Shown here piece after piece: positions 43,395 through 52,203 of a DNA stretch of 64,000 nt. The position numbers and the translations under genes were made by a program. Origin of the DNA: UBA4055 sp964648295 (lineage in GTDB: Bacteria > UBA4055). The stretch lies in NCBI GenBank assembly GCA_964648295.1, contig CAZYNH010000007.1:62001-126000 (forward strand), in the 5' to 3' direction. The stretch's first letter is position 1; each line of letters begins with the position of its first letter. The notes beneath the pieces were generated by a model. It worked only from the letters and a program-made list of their open reading frames with translations. It made no database searches and was not told the origin of the DNA.

Positions 43395-44709
43395 ACTGCT
43401 TAGGGAATGCCGTACGGGAAAGCCTGAAAATGTCGACGGCAGTATTTATGTTACCGGGGGCAATACTGATTCGAGGCTGATAGTCGAGGGAAACATTTAT
43501 TTTGCCCTGAAAGGACAGAATTCTGACGGCCATGATTTTATTCCCCAGGCATGCGCGAAGAACGCATCGGTCTCGGTAGTGGATTCAGGCTATGTAAATT
43601 CCGGGAATTGTCCTGTCATTTATACCGACAGCGTAGAAAAGACTCTCGGCGAACTCGCGGGCCTGTGGAGAAAACTTCACAACGCGCGGATAATAGGCAT
43701 AACCGGAACGAACGGCAAGACCACAACCAAAGAGATCCTGGGCAGGCTCCTGTCTCTCAGGTACAGGATAATCTCGACATACAAAAACTACAACAATCAC
43801 ATAGGCGTACCTCTGACGCTCCTTTCCATTAAAGACGATACGGAATACGCCATAGTCGAGCTCGGAACGAACCATTTCGGCGAGATAGATTATCTTTCCA
43901 GAATAGCCGATCCCGACATGGGGCTCATCACGAACATAGGCGAAGGGCACCTCGAGCAGTTCGGCGACAAAAAAGGCGTTTACGAAGAAAAGATAAAGCT
44001 GTTCGAGCTTCTTGAGAAAAAGAACGGTAAAATACTGGTGAACAGGGACGATCCTTTCTTAAAGGACTGGGAAAGAGGAAATGTGGTCTCTTTCGGCCTT
44101 GAGAGCGAGGCGGACTACAAGTTCTCCGATATAAATATTGCATCGGACGGTTACCCCGAATTCGTTTACAGGGGCGTGCGCGTGAAGATGAACATTCCCG
44201 GAAAACTGAATGTGAAGAACGCCGTGGCAGCGGCCGCGGTGGCCGGTGAACTGGGTATCGGCCCCGATATTATATCTTCCGTGCTTTCAAGAATAACCCT
44301 GTCCGATAAAAGATATGAGATGGTGGAATATAACAATTCAAAGGTACTCCTTGACTGTTATAACGCCAACCCGACATCGACCGAGAATTTTCTCAAAGAT
44401 ATCTCCGCCGTCATGTCATACGATGTAGTGGTTTTAGGGGACATGCTTGAACTTGGACCCACATCCGCCGAGTCGCATGTAAGGATCATTGAAACCGCTT
44501 CTTCGCTCGGATTCAAAGAGGTACTTCTCACAGGCGGAGAGATGGAAAAGGCGTTCCTGAGAAAAAAATATCCGGGTAAAATAAAACATTTCACTGATTT
44601 TCCGGAACTGAAAAAAGAATTCGAACGGATCACTTCCGAAGGACAGAATGTAGCGGTGAAAGGATCGCGCGGTATGAAACTTGAAAGACTCATGGACAAG
44701 GCATTATGA
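43378..44709 (+). CDS. murF: UDP-MurNAc-tripeptide:D-Ala-D-Ala ligase MurF
   Basis: This 443-residue ligase completes the pentapeptide. Motifs are NTDSRLIVEGNIYFALKG, the ATP loop IIGITGTNGKTTTKEIL, NYNNHIGVPLTLL, VELGTNHFGEIDYLS, the conserved DCYNANPTSTENFL and VVLGDMLELGPTSAESH. The start lies inside murE (17-nt overlap). In most clusters mraY and murD would come next; here ftsW follows with a 4-nt overlap. Confidence 0.96.
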   Translation: MVRLSELLRECRTGKPENVDGSIYVTGGNTDSRLIVEGNIYFALKGQNSDGHDFIPQACAKNASVSVVDSGYVNSGNCPVIYTDSVEKTLGELAGLWRKLHNARIIGITGTNGKTTTKEILGRLLSLRYRIISTYKNYNNHIGVPLTLLSIKDDTEYAIVELGTNHFGEIDYLSRIADPDMGLITNIGEGHLEQFGDKKGVYEEKIKLFELLEKKNGKILVNRDDPFLKDWERGNVVSFGLESEADYKFSDINIASDGYPEFVYRGVRVKMNIPGKLNVKNAVAAAAVAGELGIGPDIISSVLSRITLSDKRYEMVEYNNSKVLLDCYNANPTSTENFLKDISAVMSYDVVVLGDMLELGPTSAESHVRIIETASSLGFKEVLLTGGEMEKAFLRKKYPGKIKHFTDFPELKKEFERITSEGQNVAVKGSRGMKLERLMDKAL

Positions 44710-45833
44710 AGAACGCTTTAGAGGAAAACATAAGATATGACCTTCTTCTTGTGATGGTCGTTTTCGGGCTTCTGGTATTCGGATCGATCATGGTAATCAG
44801 CGCGGGATCGTTCATCGCCGCGGAGAAATTCAACAACGACAGTTATTTCGTTACGAATCAGACAAAGCACGCGCTAATGGCATTTTTCGCTCTTCTGGCA
44901 GGAATGATGCTCAACTATAAAATATATAACAACAAATACATAATGTATATAGGAATGGGCGTAACCGTGCTCGCGCTTGTGTATCTTCTTATTTCCAATC
45001 AGGGCGAAAGCATAAAAGGCGCAAAGAGATGGATATTCGGGTTCCAGCCTTCGGAAATGGCAAAGAACATGATCGTTTTCTACCTGGCTTTCAGCCTGAC
45101 AAAAAAAAGGTCAGAGATCAGGCAGTTTTTGAGGGGTTATGTCTATCACATGGCGATATTAACATCTGTTGTTGCACTTGTTCTTCTCCAGCCGGCTTTC
45201 TCAACTTCCATGATGATATTTTTTATAGGCTACAGCATACTATATATCAGCGGAATGAAACTAAAACATCTGATGTCTTCGATGGTGCTTATAATACCGC
45301 TCATAATAATTATCGCGCTGATACAGCCTTACAGGCTTGCGAGGATAAAGACATATTTCGATCCCTCAAAGGATGTGAGCGGCAAGGGATGGCAGGTCGA
45401 GCAGTCTCTAATCGGGTTCGGGAACGGGGGACTGACGGGGGCCGGCCTGGGAGAGTCGAGGCAGAAGGAATTTTATCTTCCGGAACCGCACAACGATTTC
45501 ATTTTCTCGATCATCGGGGACGAGCTGGGGCTGATAGGCACGATACTGCTGGTCGCGGCTTACATTATCATTATGATAAGGGGGCTGAAGATAGCCGCGC
45601 GGGCGCCGGATTACTACGGGTTCATCCTGGCTTCGGGCATCACGATGACGATTGTTATTTACTCGATTTTCAACATGTGCATCACGCTGGGACTTGTTCC
45701 GCCCACCGGACTTCCTCTGCCGATGGTCAGCTACGGGGGAACATCTCTTATTATGACCATGTTCAGCATGGGTGTACTTCTTAATATTTCTTATAAAAGC
45801 AGGGATAACGGCGCGGAAGATGACAGAGCTTAA
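44706..45833 (+). CDS. ftsW: Septal peptidoglycan glycosyltransferase FtsW
   Basis: This 375-residue SEDS protein has about ten membrane helices. Diagnostic blocks are GSIMVISAGSF, GAKRWIFGFQPSEMAKNMIVFYLA, the central LLQPAFSTSMMIF, the large loop with GKGWQVEQSLIGFGNGGLTG, LPEPHNDFIFSIIGDELGL and the C-terminal TGLPLPMVSYGGTSLI. It polymerises glycan strands from lipid II together with FtsI. It overlaps murF by 4 nt and the murC start by 14 nt. FtsW rather than RodA is inferred from the cluster. Confidence 0.95.
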   Translation: MKNALEENIRYDLLLVMVVFGLLVFGSIMVISAGSFIAAEKFNNDSYFVTNQTKHALMAFFALLAGMMLNYKIYNNKYIMYIGMGVTVLALVYLLISNQGESIKGAKRWIFGFQPSEMAKNMIVFYLAFSLTKKRSEIRQFLRGYVYHMAILTSVVALVLLQPAFSTSMMIFFIGYSILYISGMKLKHLMSSMVLIIPLIIIIALIQPYRLARIKTYFDPSKDVSGKGWQVEQSLIGFGNGGLTGAGLGESRQKEFYLPEPHNDFIFSIIGDELGLIGTILLVAAYIIIMIRGLKIAARAPDYYGFILASGITMTIVIYSIFNMCITLGLVPPTGLPLPMVSYGGTSLIMTMFSMGVLLNISYKSRDNGAEDDRA

Positions 45834-47202
45834 GAAAAATATGAAGGTCCATTTTACGGGCATCGGCGGAGCGGGGATGCTGCCTCTGGCCATACACGCG
45901 GCGGCGACAGGCTTCAGGGTGACCGGGTCCGACCTGAATGCCGATAACTTCCTTATCCTTGAAAAAGCCGGGATATTCCCGGTAAAAGGGCACTGTCCGG
46001 TCAGTCCCGATACCGAGCTCGTCGTGTACAGCGCCGCCGTTCCTGTTGAAAATGTGGAACTCATATCGGCAAAGAATCTTAATATACCGGCAATAAAACG
46101 GTCCGAATTTCTCGGGCTCGTCTCAAAAGACAGACATTCGATCCTCGTTTCCGGATCGCACGGCAAGAGTACCGTTACAGCGATGCTGGCGGACATGATG
46201 AACGGAAGCGAGTTCGGCGCGTCGGCGATAGTAGGCGCGGAAACCGTCGCCGCGGGTTCGAACTATTATCCGGGCACGGGCGAGCATATGATAATCGAGG
46301 CCGACGAATATGACAGAAGCTTTTTGAGGCTGTTCCCGTCGGACCTGATAATACTGAACATTGACAACGACCACATGGACATTTACGGCGACATAGAGAA
46401 TCTAATATCCGCGTTCGCAGAACTCTGCTCGAGGCTGAAGGCCGGGTCTGTGCTGGTATATAATGCCGACGACAGGAATGCCGTACGGGCCGTATCGGGA
46501 TGTGTAAACGCTAAAAAAGTAAGTTTCGGTTTATCCGGGGAAACGGATTATACGGCAGGGAATGTCGGATATGACAATTTTAACACGACATTCGGTCTGA
46601 TAAAACGCGGAAAGAAGATCTGTGATGTCAGATATTCATATTCCGGGAAATATAACGTATATAATATGCTCGCTGCGGTTAGCCTTCTGTCCGAATACGG
46701 CGTGGAAAGTTCGAAAATATCAGAAATGGCTGAAAGGTTCAGAGGCGTCAAAAGGAGAATGGAGATAATACTGAAAAACGATGACTACATACTCATAGAC
46801 GACTACGGCCACCACCCTTCAGAGATCAGATCGGCGATGGAGAATATAAAACTGAACAGCGGCGGAAGAAGAGTAATAGTTCTATTTCAGCCTCACCTCT
46901 ATTCGAGGACAAAATACCACGCGGCCGGTTTCGCGGGTAGTTTTAAGAACGCCGACCTTGTGTTTATATCGCAGATATATGCGGCGAGAGAAAAGTATGA
47001 CCCTTCGATAGCCAGCTCCGATATTTTCTGCGCCATGAATGAGGCAGATAAAGCTAAAACAAGAGTTTTCGATAATTTTGAGGATCTGTATTCGGAGCTG
47101 GAAAGAACCGCGGCTCCGGGAGATATCGTCGTGAGCATGGGTGCCGGAGAGATAAACAGGCTTCTGTACAAATTTAAAGAAAAGGTCATGCGCAATGGAT
47201 AG
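45820..47202 (+). CDS. murC: UDP-N-acetylmuramate:L-alanine ligase MurC
   Basis: From ATG 45820, inside the end of ftsW, this encodes 460 residues; an ATG at 45841 just after the ftsW stop is an alternative. It adds the first stem-peptide residue. Motifs are the UDP-sugar loop VHFTGIGGAGMLPLAIHA, the ATP loop LVSGSHGKSTVTAM (GSHGKS replaces the usual GTHGKT), EADEYDRSFLRL, NIDNDHMDIY and DDYGHHPSEIRSAM, followed by FQPHLYSRTKY. In most genomes murG would precede it. It overlaps murB by 8 nt. Confidence 0.95.
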   Translation: MTELKKNMKVHFTGIGGAGMLPLAIHAAATGFRVTGSDLNADNFLILEKAGIFPVKGHCPVSPDTELVVYSAAVPVENVELISAKNLNIPAIKRSEFLGLVSKDRHSILVSGSHGKSTVTAMLADMMNGSEFGASAIVGAETVAAGSNYYPGTGEHMIIEADEYDRSFLRLFPSDLIILNIDNDHMDIYGDIENLISAFAELCSRLKAGSVLVYNADDRNAVRAVSGCVNAKKVSFGLSGETDYTAGNVGYDNFNTTFGLIKRGKKICDVRYSYSGKYNVYNMLAAVSLLSEYGVESSKISEMAERFRGVKRRMEIILKNDDYILIDDYGHHPSEIRSAMENIKLNSGGRRVIVLFQPHLYSRTKYHAAGFAGSFKNADLVFISQIYAAREKYDPSIASSDIFCAMNEADKAKTRVFDNFEDLYSELERTAAPGDIVVSMGAGEINRLLYKFKEKVMRNG

Positions 47203-48100
47203 TACTGAGATCCTTAAAGCTGTATGCGGACGCGTAACCGCGGAAGAATTAATGAGCGGGCATACCTATTATAAGATAGGCGGGCCCGCCAGATATTTCG
47301 CCGTTCCTGAGAACTGCAAAGAGCTGTCTGATGTACTTGATATTTGCGTAAAAGAGAACATACCTTATTTTATCCTCGGGTGCGGAAGCAACGTGCTGGT
47401 CTCGGACAGAGGCTTTAACGGCTGCGTAATAGATATGTCTGAGGGGTTCAACGGAATCGAAAAGGAAGGTATCCTGATCACCGCGGGAGCGGGATGCAGG
47501 ATTTCAAAAGTCGCTAAAGCCGCGGCCGAAAATTCACTTGCCGGGTTCGAAGAACTCGCCGGTATCCCCGGAACGGTGGGCGGCGCTCTGGTAATGAACG
47601 CGGGCTGTTACGGCAGGGAGACGGCTGAGCTTGTACACAGGGTGAATATACTGGACTCCGGGTCCGTTCGGGAGATACCTTCAGAAGAGATCGAATTCGG
47701 CTACAGAAGGTCCGAGCTGAGAAATAAAGTTATAATATCCGCCGTCTTCAGGCTTTCTGAAGGCAAGAGAGAAGAAATAATCAGAAAGATGGCCGAATAC
47801 TCAGAAATGAGAAAAGCGAAACAGCCGGTAAGCCTGCCGTCCTGCGGCTCTGTTTTCAAAAGGCCGGCCGAAGGGTTCGCCGGAGCGCTGATCGAAGATT
47901 GCGGGCTCAAAGGGAAAAGAATAGGCGGCGCCATGGTTTCCGATCTTCACGCGGGGTTTATCGTGAATACGGGAGGCGCGACGGCATCTGATGTTATGAG
48001 CCTCATCAGGCTCATTAAAAACACTGTTTACGCAGAAAAGGGGATACTTCTTGAAGAGGAAGTTCTGTTCCTTGGTTTTGAAGAGGAGGAATGTAAATGA
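47195..48100 (+). CDS. murB: UDP-N-acetylenolpyruvoylglucosamine reductase MurB
   Basis: This 301-residue flavoenzyme makes UDP-MurNAc using NADPH. Blocks are TYYKIGGPARYFAVP, FILGCGSNVLVSDRGFNGCVI, the FAD-binding GFEELAGIPGTVGGALVMNAGCYGRE, the FGYRRSEL turn and LPSCGSVFKRPAEG with the catalytic Ser, then AGFIVNTGGATASDV. The Tyr-loop-less pattern with this serine fits the type II form. It overlaps murC by 8 nt and ftsQ by 4 nt. Confidence 0.95.
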   Translation: MDSTEILKAVCGRVTAEELMSGHTYYKIGGPARYFAVPENCKELSDVLDICVKENIPYFILGCGSNVLVSDRGFNGCVIDMSEGFNGIEKEGILITAGAGCRISKVAKAAAENSLAGFEELAGIPGTVGGALVMNAGCYGRETAELVHRVNILDSGSVREIPSEEIEFGYRRSELRNKVIISAVFRLSEGKREEIIRKMAEYSEMRKAKQPVSLPSCGSVFKRPAEGFAGALIEDCGLKGKRIGGAMVSDLHAGFIVNTGGATASDVMSLIRLIKNTVYAEKGILLEEEVLFLGFEEEECK

Positions 48101-48837
48101 AAATGATTAAAAAGATTTTTATTAAATTACTGCTGATACTGAGGCTGGTACTTACAGGATGCGCGGTTTTCGCTCTGGTCTACGGGTCATATCTATTTAT
48201 GCAGGCTTATAGAACTACACGGGTCTTCGACCTTAAAAAAATAATTGTAAAGAATTGCAGGCTTCTGACTCCCGGCGATGTTATATCTCTCTCTGAAATA
48301 AAAAGAGGGACAAGGATCGGGGATATTGACCTTACTTATGCAGAGAAAAAGGTCAGCTCTTCACCTTATGTAAAAAAGTCTGCGGTAAAAAGGATATATC
48401 CCGCCACTGTCGTTATTACCGTATGGGAAGACGACCCTGTTGCATATCTTAACTCGGCGGGGACGCTCAGATATGTGAACAGGAACGGCGCGGTACTGGG
48501 CAAAGCCAAGCCCGGCGAAGGATACGATCTTCCGGTCATTGTATCGGGCGACACCGGCACGGCAGCCTCATTTATTCAGGATTGTCTTTCAACGAGCATG
48601 TTCACATATCACCATATATCAGAGGTCGCCGTAACCGATAGAGGCATCGAATTGTATCTTGTAAAATCATCAGCTCCTGTCATAATAGGAAAAGACGATT
48701 ACAGGAAAAAGATCGTCATTCTTGAGAATTTTTTAAAGAATGAGTACAATGATCTTACATTCAGCCGCATCGAGTACATCGATCTCAGATTTGACAGGCA
48801 GGTGGTGTTAAAAGAGTTCTCTATAGCTGAAAAATAA
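48097..48837 (+). CDS. ftsQ: Cell division protein FtsQ
   Basis: This 246-residue bitopic protein has one N-terminal membrane helix (about 10-33) and a POTRA domain beginning TRVFDLKKIIVKNCRLLTPGDVISLSEI, with the FtsQ-type continuation SPYVKKSAVKRIYPATVVITVWEDDPVAYL. A beta-domain with FSRIEYIDLRFDRQVVLKE ends it. FtsQ links early and late divisome proteins. Sequence is weakly conserved; position between murB and ftsA confirms it. Confidence 0.88.
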   Translation: MKMIKKIFIKLLLILRLVLTGCAVFALVYGSYLFMQAYRTTRVFDLKKIIVKNCRLLTPGDVISLSEIKRGTRIGDIDLTYAEKKVSSSPYVKKSAVKRIYPATVVITVWEDDPVAYLNSAGTLRYVNRNGAVLGKAKPGEGYDLPVIVSGDTGTAASFIQDCLSTSMFTYHHISEVAVTDRGIELYLVKSSAPVIIGKDDYRKKIVILENFLKNEYNDLTFSRIEYIDLRFDRQVVLKEFSIAEK

Positions 48838-48852
48838 AAACGGGGAAGAGGT

Positions 48853-50082
48853 ATGTATATTCTGGGAGTTGATATCGGCAGCAAATATCTCAAAGCGGCG
48901 CTCTGTATAAGGGACCCTCAGAGCGACGATATAACGGTAGTAAAGCTGATTAAGCTTCCTCATAAAGCTTCCAGGCAGGGAACTGTGACAGATCTGGTCA
49001 GGGCTAAAGAAGTTTTCAGTCAGATGCTCGAGAAGATAAAACTCGAATATCCGGAAAGCATAGACAGCTATGTTGTTTCGGTATCGGGCGAAAATGTGAA
49101 TTCATATTCGGGCACATCGACCATTCCTCTCTGGAAACAGGAGAACGAGGACAGAAGAGTAAAGATCACGCGCACGCATGTGAGCGATGTTCTTAAAGCA
49201 GCCAAAATGACAGCTTACAACAAGGATGATAAAGCTGAACTTCATTCGGTACCTCAGGAATTCCAGATAGACGACCAGCCTCCAACGCTCAACCCCGTGG
49301 ACATGTCGGGTGTAAAGCTCAAAAGCAGCGTGTATGTCATCCAGACGGAGAAATCGCACAAAGAAAACCTCTGCAGTATTCTCGACGATCTGGGGATTAA
49401 GAACTACAGGATAGTATTCGCGCCTTTAGCCACAGCTGAGGCCGTAATAGACGACGAGGACAAGGAAGCCGGCACGATCGTTATTTCGGTCGGAGACCAG
49501 ACGACCGAGCTTGCGGTATATCTGAACGGGATATTGAGGATGGCCAAAATAATACCTTTCGGCTCAAGCAATATTACAAAAGATCTTAAGATACTGCTTA
49601 AGACTGATTTCAACACTGCGAACAGGCTGAAAAAAACCGCCCTTACGGCATTCTCTCCCGAAGCGGATGCCGAAAAGAAAATCGAGGTCGAAAATTCCTC
49701 TTCGCAGAAGACCGAATATACCGAGGAATATATGTCGAAAATAGCGGAAGCGAGGCTGAAAGAGATATACGAGTTCGTGACAAAGGAGATATATAAAGGC
49801 TCGTATCAGAGAATGATCCATTCACCTGTGATCCTTACAGGGCCCGGAAGCAGCATGAGAGGGGCCGACAGGCTGTTCTCAGACATGAATAATTCAAAGA
49901 CGACTAAAGGCAAACTGATGGGCGTGAAGTCTGAAAAAGAGAATATAACTGATGATTTCTACACATCCGTCGGCCTTGTAAAATACGCGGTAGTGAACGA
50001 CATCTTTACGGACGATAACGAAGGTATGAACGAAAACGGTTTTATCGGAAGAATAAAGCAGTTCGTGGCTGATCTGTTTTGA
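48853..50082 (+). CDS. ftsA: Cell division protein FtsA
   Basis: This 409-residue actin-like ATPase anchors FtsZ to the membrane. Phosphate and adenosine motifs are GVDIGSKYLKAAL, AGTIVISVGDQTTELAVYLNG and VILTGPGSSMRGADRLFSD. The 1C subdomain (about 80-165) is present, and the C-terminus NGFIGRIKQFVADLF is an amphipathic membrane-targeting helix. It starts behind GGGGAAGAGG and ends 28 nt before ftsZ. Confidence 0.94.
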   Translation: MYILGVDIGSKYLKAALCIRDPQSDDITVVKLIKLPHKASRQGTVTDLVRAKEVFSQMLEKIKLEYPESIDSYVVSVSGENVNSYSGTSTIPLWKQENEDRRVKITRTHVSDVLKAAKMTAYNKDDKAELHSVPQEFQIDDQPPTLNPVDMSGVKLKSSVYVIQTEKSHKENLCSILDDLGIKNYRIVFAPLATAEAVIDDEDKEAGTIVISVGDQTTELAVYLNGILRMAKIIPFGSSNITKDLKILLKTDFNTANRLKKTALTAFSPEADAEKKIEVENSSSQKTEYTEEYMSKIAEARLKEIYEFVTKEIYKGSYQRMIHSPVILTGPGSSMRGADRLFSDMNNSKTTKGKLMGVKSEKENITDDFYTSVGLVKYAVVNDIFTDDNEGMNENGFIGRIKQFVADLF

Positions 50083-50110
50083 AAAAATTATAATATAGCG
50101 GGAGGACATT

Positions 50111-51241
50111 ATGTCTGCGATGGTATTTGAATTTGATAACGAGATCAAGGGCAGCGCCAAGATCAAGGTGATCGGCGTGGGCGGCGGAGGATGCAATGCT
50201 CTTGACAGCATGATAGACATGGGCTTGAAGGGAGTTGAATTCATAGCCTTAAATACTGACGCTCAGGCATTGCAGCAGTCAAAAGCCAATACCAAGATAC
50301 AGATCGGGTCGCAGACAACGAAAGGTCTCGGCGCGGGGGCTGACCCTGAAGTCGGCCGTCTGGCTATGGAGGAGGACAGGGAAAAGTTGACCAACATGCT
50401 TTCAGATTCCGATATGGTATTCATCGCCGCCGGTATGGGAGGCGGAACGGGCACGGGCGCGGCCGGAGTCCTGGCAGACATTACATCAGGCATAGGAGCG
50501 CTGACAGTCGCGATAGTCACCAAGCCTTTCAAGTTCGAGGGTCAGAAAAGGATGGCTAACGCCGATAAGGGGATCCAGAAGCTTAAGGAAATGGTCGACG
50601 CGCTGATAATTGTTCACAACCAGAGGCTCGTCCAGTCTACTACCGATCCGAACACTTCTCTCAAAAAAGCCTTTGTTCAGGTGAACGAGGTGCTTTATAA
50701 AGCTGTGAGAGGGATAGCCGACCTTATAACATACCGCGGGAACATTAATCTTGATTTCGCGGATATAAAGACTACAATGAAAGGCATGGGCGACGCCATG
50801 ATGGGAGTAGGCGAGTCTGAAGGCGAGCACGCATGTATTGAGGCGGCGCAGACAGCCATCCAGAGCGCGCTTCTGGAGAATGTGGACATTAAGGGCGCGA
50901 AAGGCCTGCTGGTCAACATCTGCGCCAGCGAAGAACTTTCACTGTTCGAGGTCGAGCAGGCCATGGACCTGATATATCAGGCAACAGGCACTACGGATGT
51001 AAATGTTATCTTCGGGGTTGTAACGGACAACGAAATGAACGACAAAGTCAGGGTGACAGTGATTGCCACAGGTTTCGAATCAGGCGTTAAAAAGGTCGAG
51101 AAGAGGACAGAGTATGAAAAGCAGTTCGGAGCCAAGGAGATAAAATCCGCGGTCGCGGAAAGAGAGCAGTCCGTAAAGATGCCTAAGACCTTTAATGTTG
51201 ATTATGAAGTGCCGGCGTTCTTAAGAATGAACAAGGATTGA
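50111..51241 (+). CDS. ftsZ: Cell division protein FtsZ
   Basis: This 376-residue tubulin-like GTPase forms the division ring. Motifs are IKVIGVGGGGCNALDSMI, FIALNTDAQAL, the tubulin signature GMGGGTGTGAA, TKPFKFEGQKRMANA and the synergy-loop region NINLDFADIKTTMKGMGDAMMG. The C-terminal linker is short (about 30 residues) and ends in the conserved tail peptide YEVPAFLRM, which binds FtsA. The binding site is GGGAGG. The following gene starts 3 nt after its stop. Confidence 0.97.
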   Translation: MSAMVFEFDNEIKGSAKIKVIGVGGGGCNALDSMIDMGLKGVEFIALNTDAQALQQSKANTKIQIGSQTTKGLGAGADPEVGRLAMEEDREKLTNMLSDSDMVFIAAGMGGGTGTGAAGVLADITSGIGALTVAIVTKPFKFEGQKRMANADKGIQKLKEMVDALIIVHNQRLVQSTTDPNTSLKKAFVQVNEVLYKAVRGIADLITYRGNINLDFADIKTTMKGMGDAMMGVGESEGEHACIEAAQTAIQSALLENVDIKGAKGLLVNICASEELSLFEVEQAMDLIYQATGTTDVNVIFGVVTDNEMNDKVRVTVIATGFESGVKKVEKRTEYEKQFGAKEIKSAVAEREQSVKMPKTFNVDYEVPAFLRMNKD

Positions 51242-51243
51242 GC

Positions 51244-51723
51244 ATGAATCTGAACGAGCATGAAATAATAAAGAAATTCATGGTGCATTTTATTAAAAAG
51301 TGCAAAAGTGTATACAACCTTGATGTCGCGGTAAGATCGCTTACGGTGGGCAAACCTGTTCCGACCGAAGATTACAAACAGTTCAAAGACGGAAAGAATT
51401 CCACGGATACTGAGATAGATTTCGAGATACTGGGCTGGAAGGCATACGCGGACAACGCGCTTAAAAATTTCATGCAGTCACTGCTCGAAGACGAGGATGA
51501 TTTTTCGCCTATTGTGAACATGGATGTTTACGAGCTGCAGAACAAGGGCAAAACCACGGTCAGGGTGATATTTTCAATGGTCTACGCGAAATACGAGATC
51601 AGTACCGAGGGCAAGGTGACGGAGGACATAAAAAGCGGCGGGCTTGACAGGGACGGGATAATCAATGAGATAGAACTCAGGCTGTCGGAGATATATACTC
51701 TTCTTAAGAAACTCAGGAGCTGA
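51244..51723 (+). CDS. Unknown protein encoded directly after ftsZ
   Basis: This 159-residue soluble protein starts at ATG 51244, 3 nt after the ftsZ stop, and ends one base before queD, so it is cotranscribed with the division genes. It is alpha-beta and acidic, with KKFMVHFIKKCKSVYNLDVAVRSL, a DFEILGWKAYADNALKNFMQSLL helix, VNMDVYELQNKGKTTVRVIFSMVYAKYEI strands and a C-terminal helix of ELRLSEIYTLLKKL. No membrane segment, signal peptide or known motif is seen. I do not recognise a family. Confidence 0.75.
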   Translation: MNLNEHEIIKKFMVHFIKKCKSVYNLDVAVRSLTVGKPVPTEDYKQFKDGKNSTDTEIDFEILGWKAYADNALKNFMQSLLEDEDDFSPIVNMDVYELQNKGKTTVRVIFSMVYAKYEISTEGKVTEDIKSGGLDRDGIINEIELRLSEIYTLLKKLRS

Positions 51724-51724
51724 T

Positions 51725-52093
51725 ATGTATGAGATAATAGTAAGGCATCATTTTTCGTCGGCGCACAAACTGATAGACTACGACGGCGAGTGCAGGAACC
51801 TTCACGGACACAACTGGAAGGTCAAGGTCTATGCGAGGGCGGAAGAGCTCAACAACATCGGCATATCGCTCGATTTTAAGGAATTCAAGAGGATAGCTAA
51901 GGAGGAGATAGATAAATACGACCATGTATTCCTCAACGAACATCCGAGCTTTCATAACATAAATCCCACCGCCGAGAACATAGCGAGAATTCTCTTTGAG
52001 GAGCTTTCGGGCAAGATAAACACGGAAGGCCTTAAGATCCATATGATAGAGGTTTGGGAGTCCGACAGCAACGGGATGAGATATTTTAAATAA
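51725..52093 (+). CDS. queD: 6-carboxy-5,6,7,8-tetrahydropterin synthase QueD
   Basis: This 122-residue enzyme makes carboxytetrahydropterin for queuosine and other deazapurines. The zinc ligands are His14, His27 and His29 in HHFSSAHKLIDYDGECRNLHGHNW, with the catalytic Cys23 in between. The conserved LDFKEFKR and DHVFLNEHP, followed by NPTAENIA and IEVWESDSNGMRY, complete the fold. The usual partners queC and queE are not adjacent; it rides with the division operon. Confidence 0.94.
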   Translation: MYEIIVRHHFSSAHKLIDYDGECRNLHGHNWKVKVYARAEELNNIGISLDFKEFKRIAKEEIDKYDHVFLNEHPSFHNINPTAENIARILFEELSGKINTEGLKIHMIEVWESDSNGMRYFK

Positions 52094-52150
52094 TCCATTG
52101 ATTAAATCAACTTAATAATTTATACTTAAATACATTAAAAGAAAGTTCTA

Positions 52151-52182
52151 CGCCGTTATCCGGCGTTGAGATCTTTTATATT
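52151..52182 (+). promoter_or_regulatory. Palindrome-bearing promoter cassette, copy A (before the AddBA gene)
   Basis: The 15-nt palindrome CGCC-GTTATCC-GGCG (52151-52165) lies 11 nt before TATATT (52177-52182), followed by ACCGG. The same layout occurs at 59367, 60809 and 61469. The palindrome would overlap the -35 region, as an operator or activator site. The gene start is 22 nt after the -10 box. Confidence 0.65.
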
Positions 52183-52203
52183 ACCGGAAAAACGGAGAAG
52201 TTT

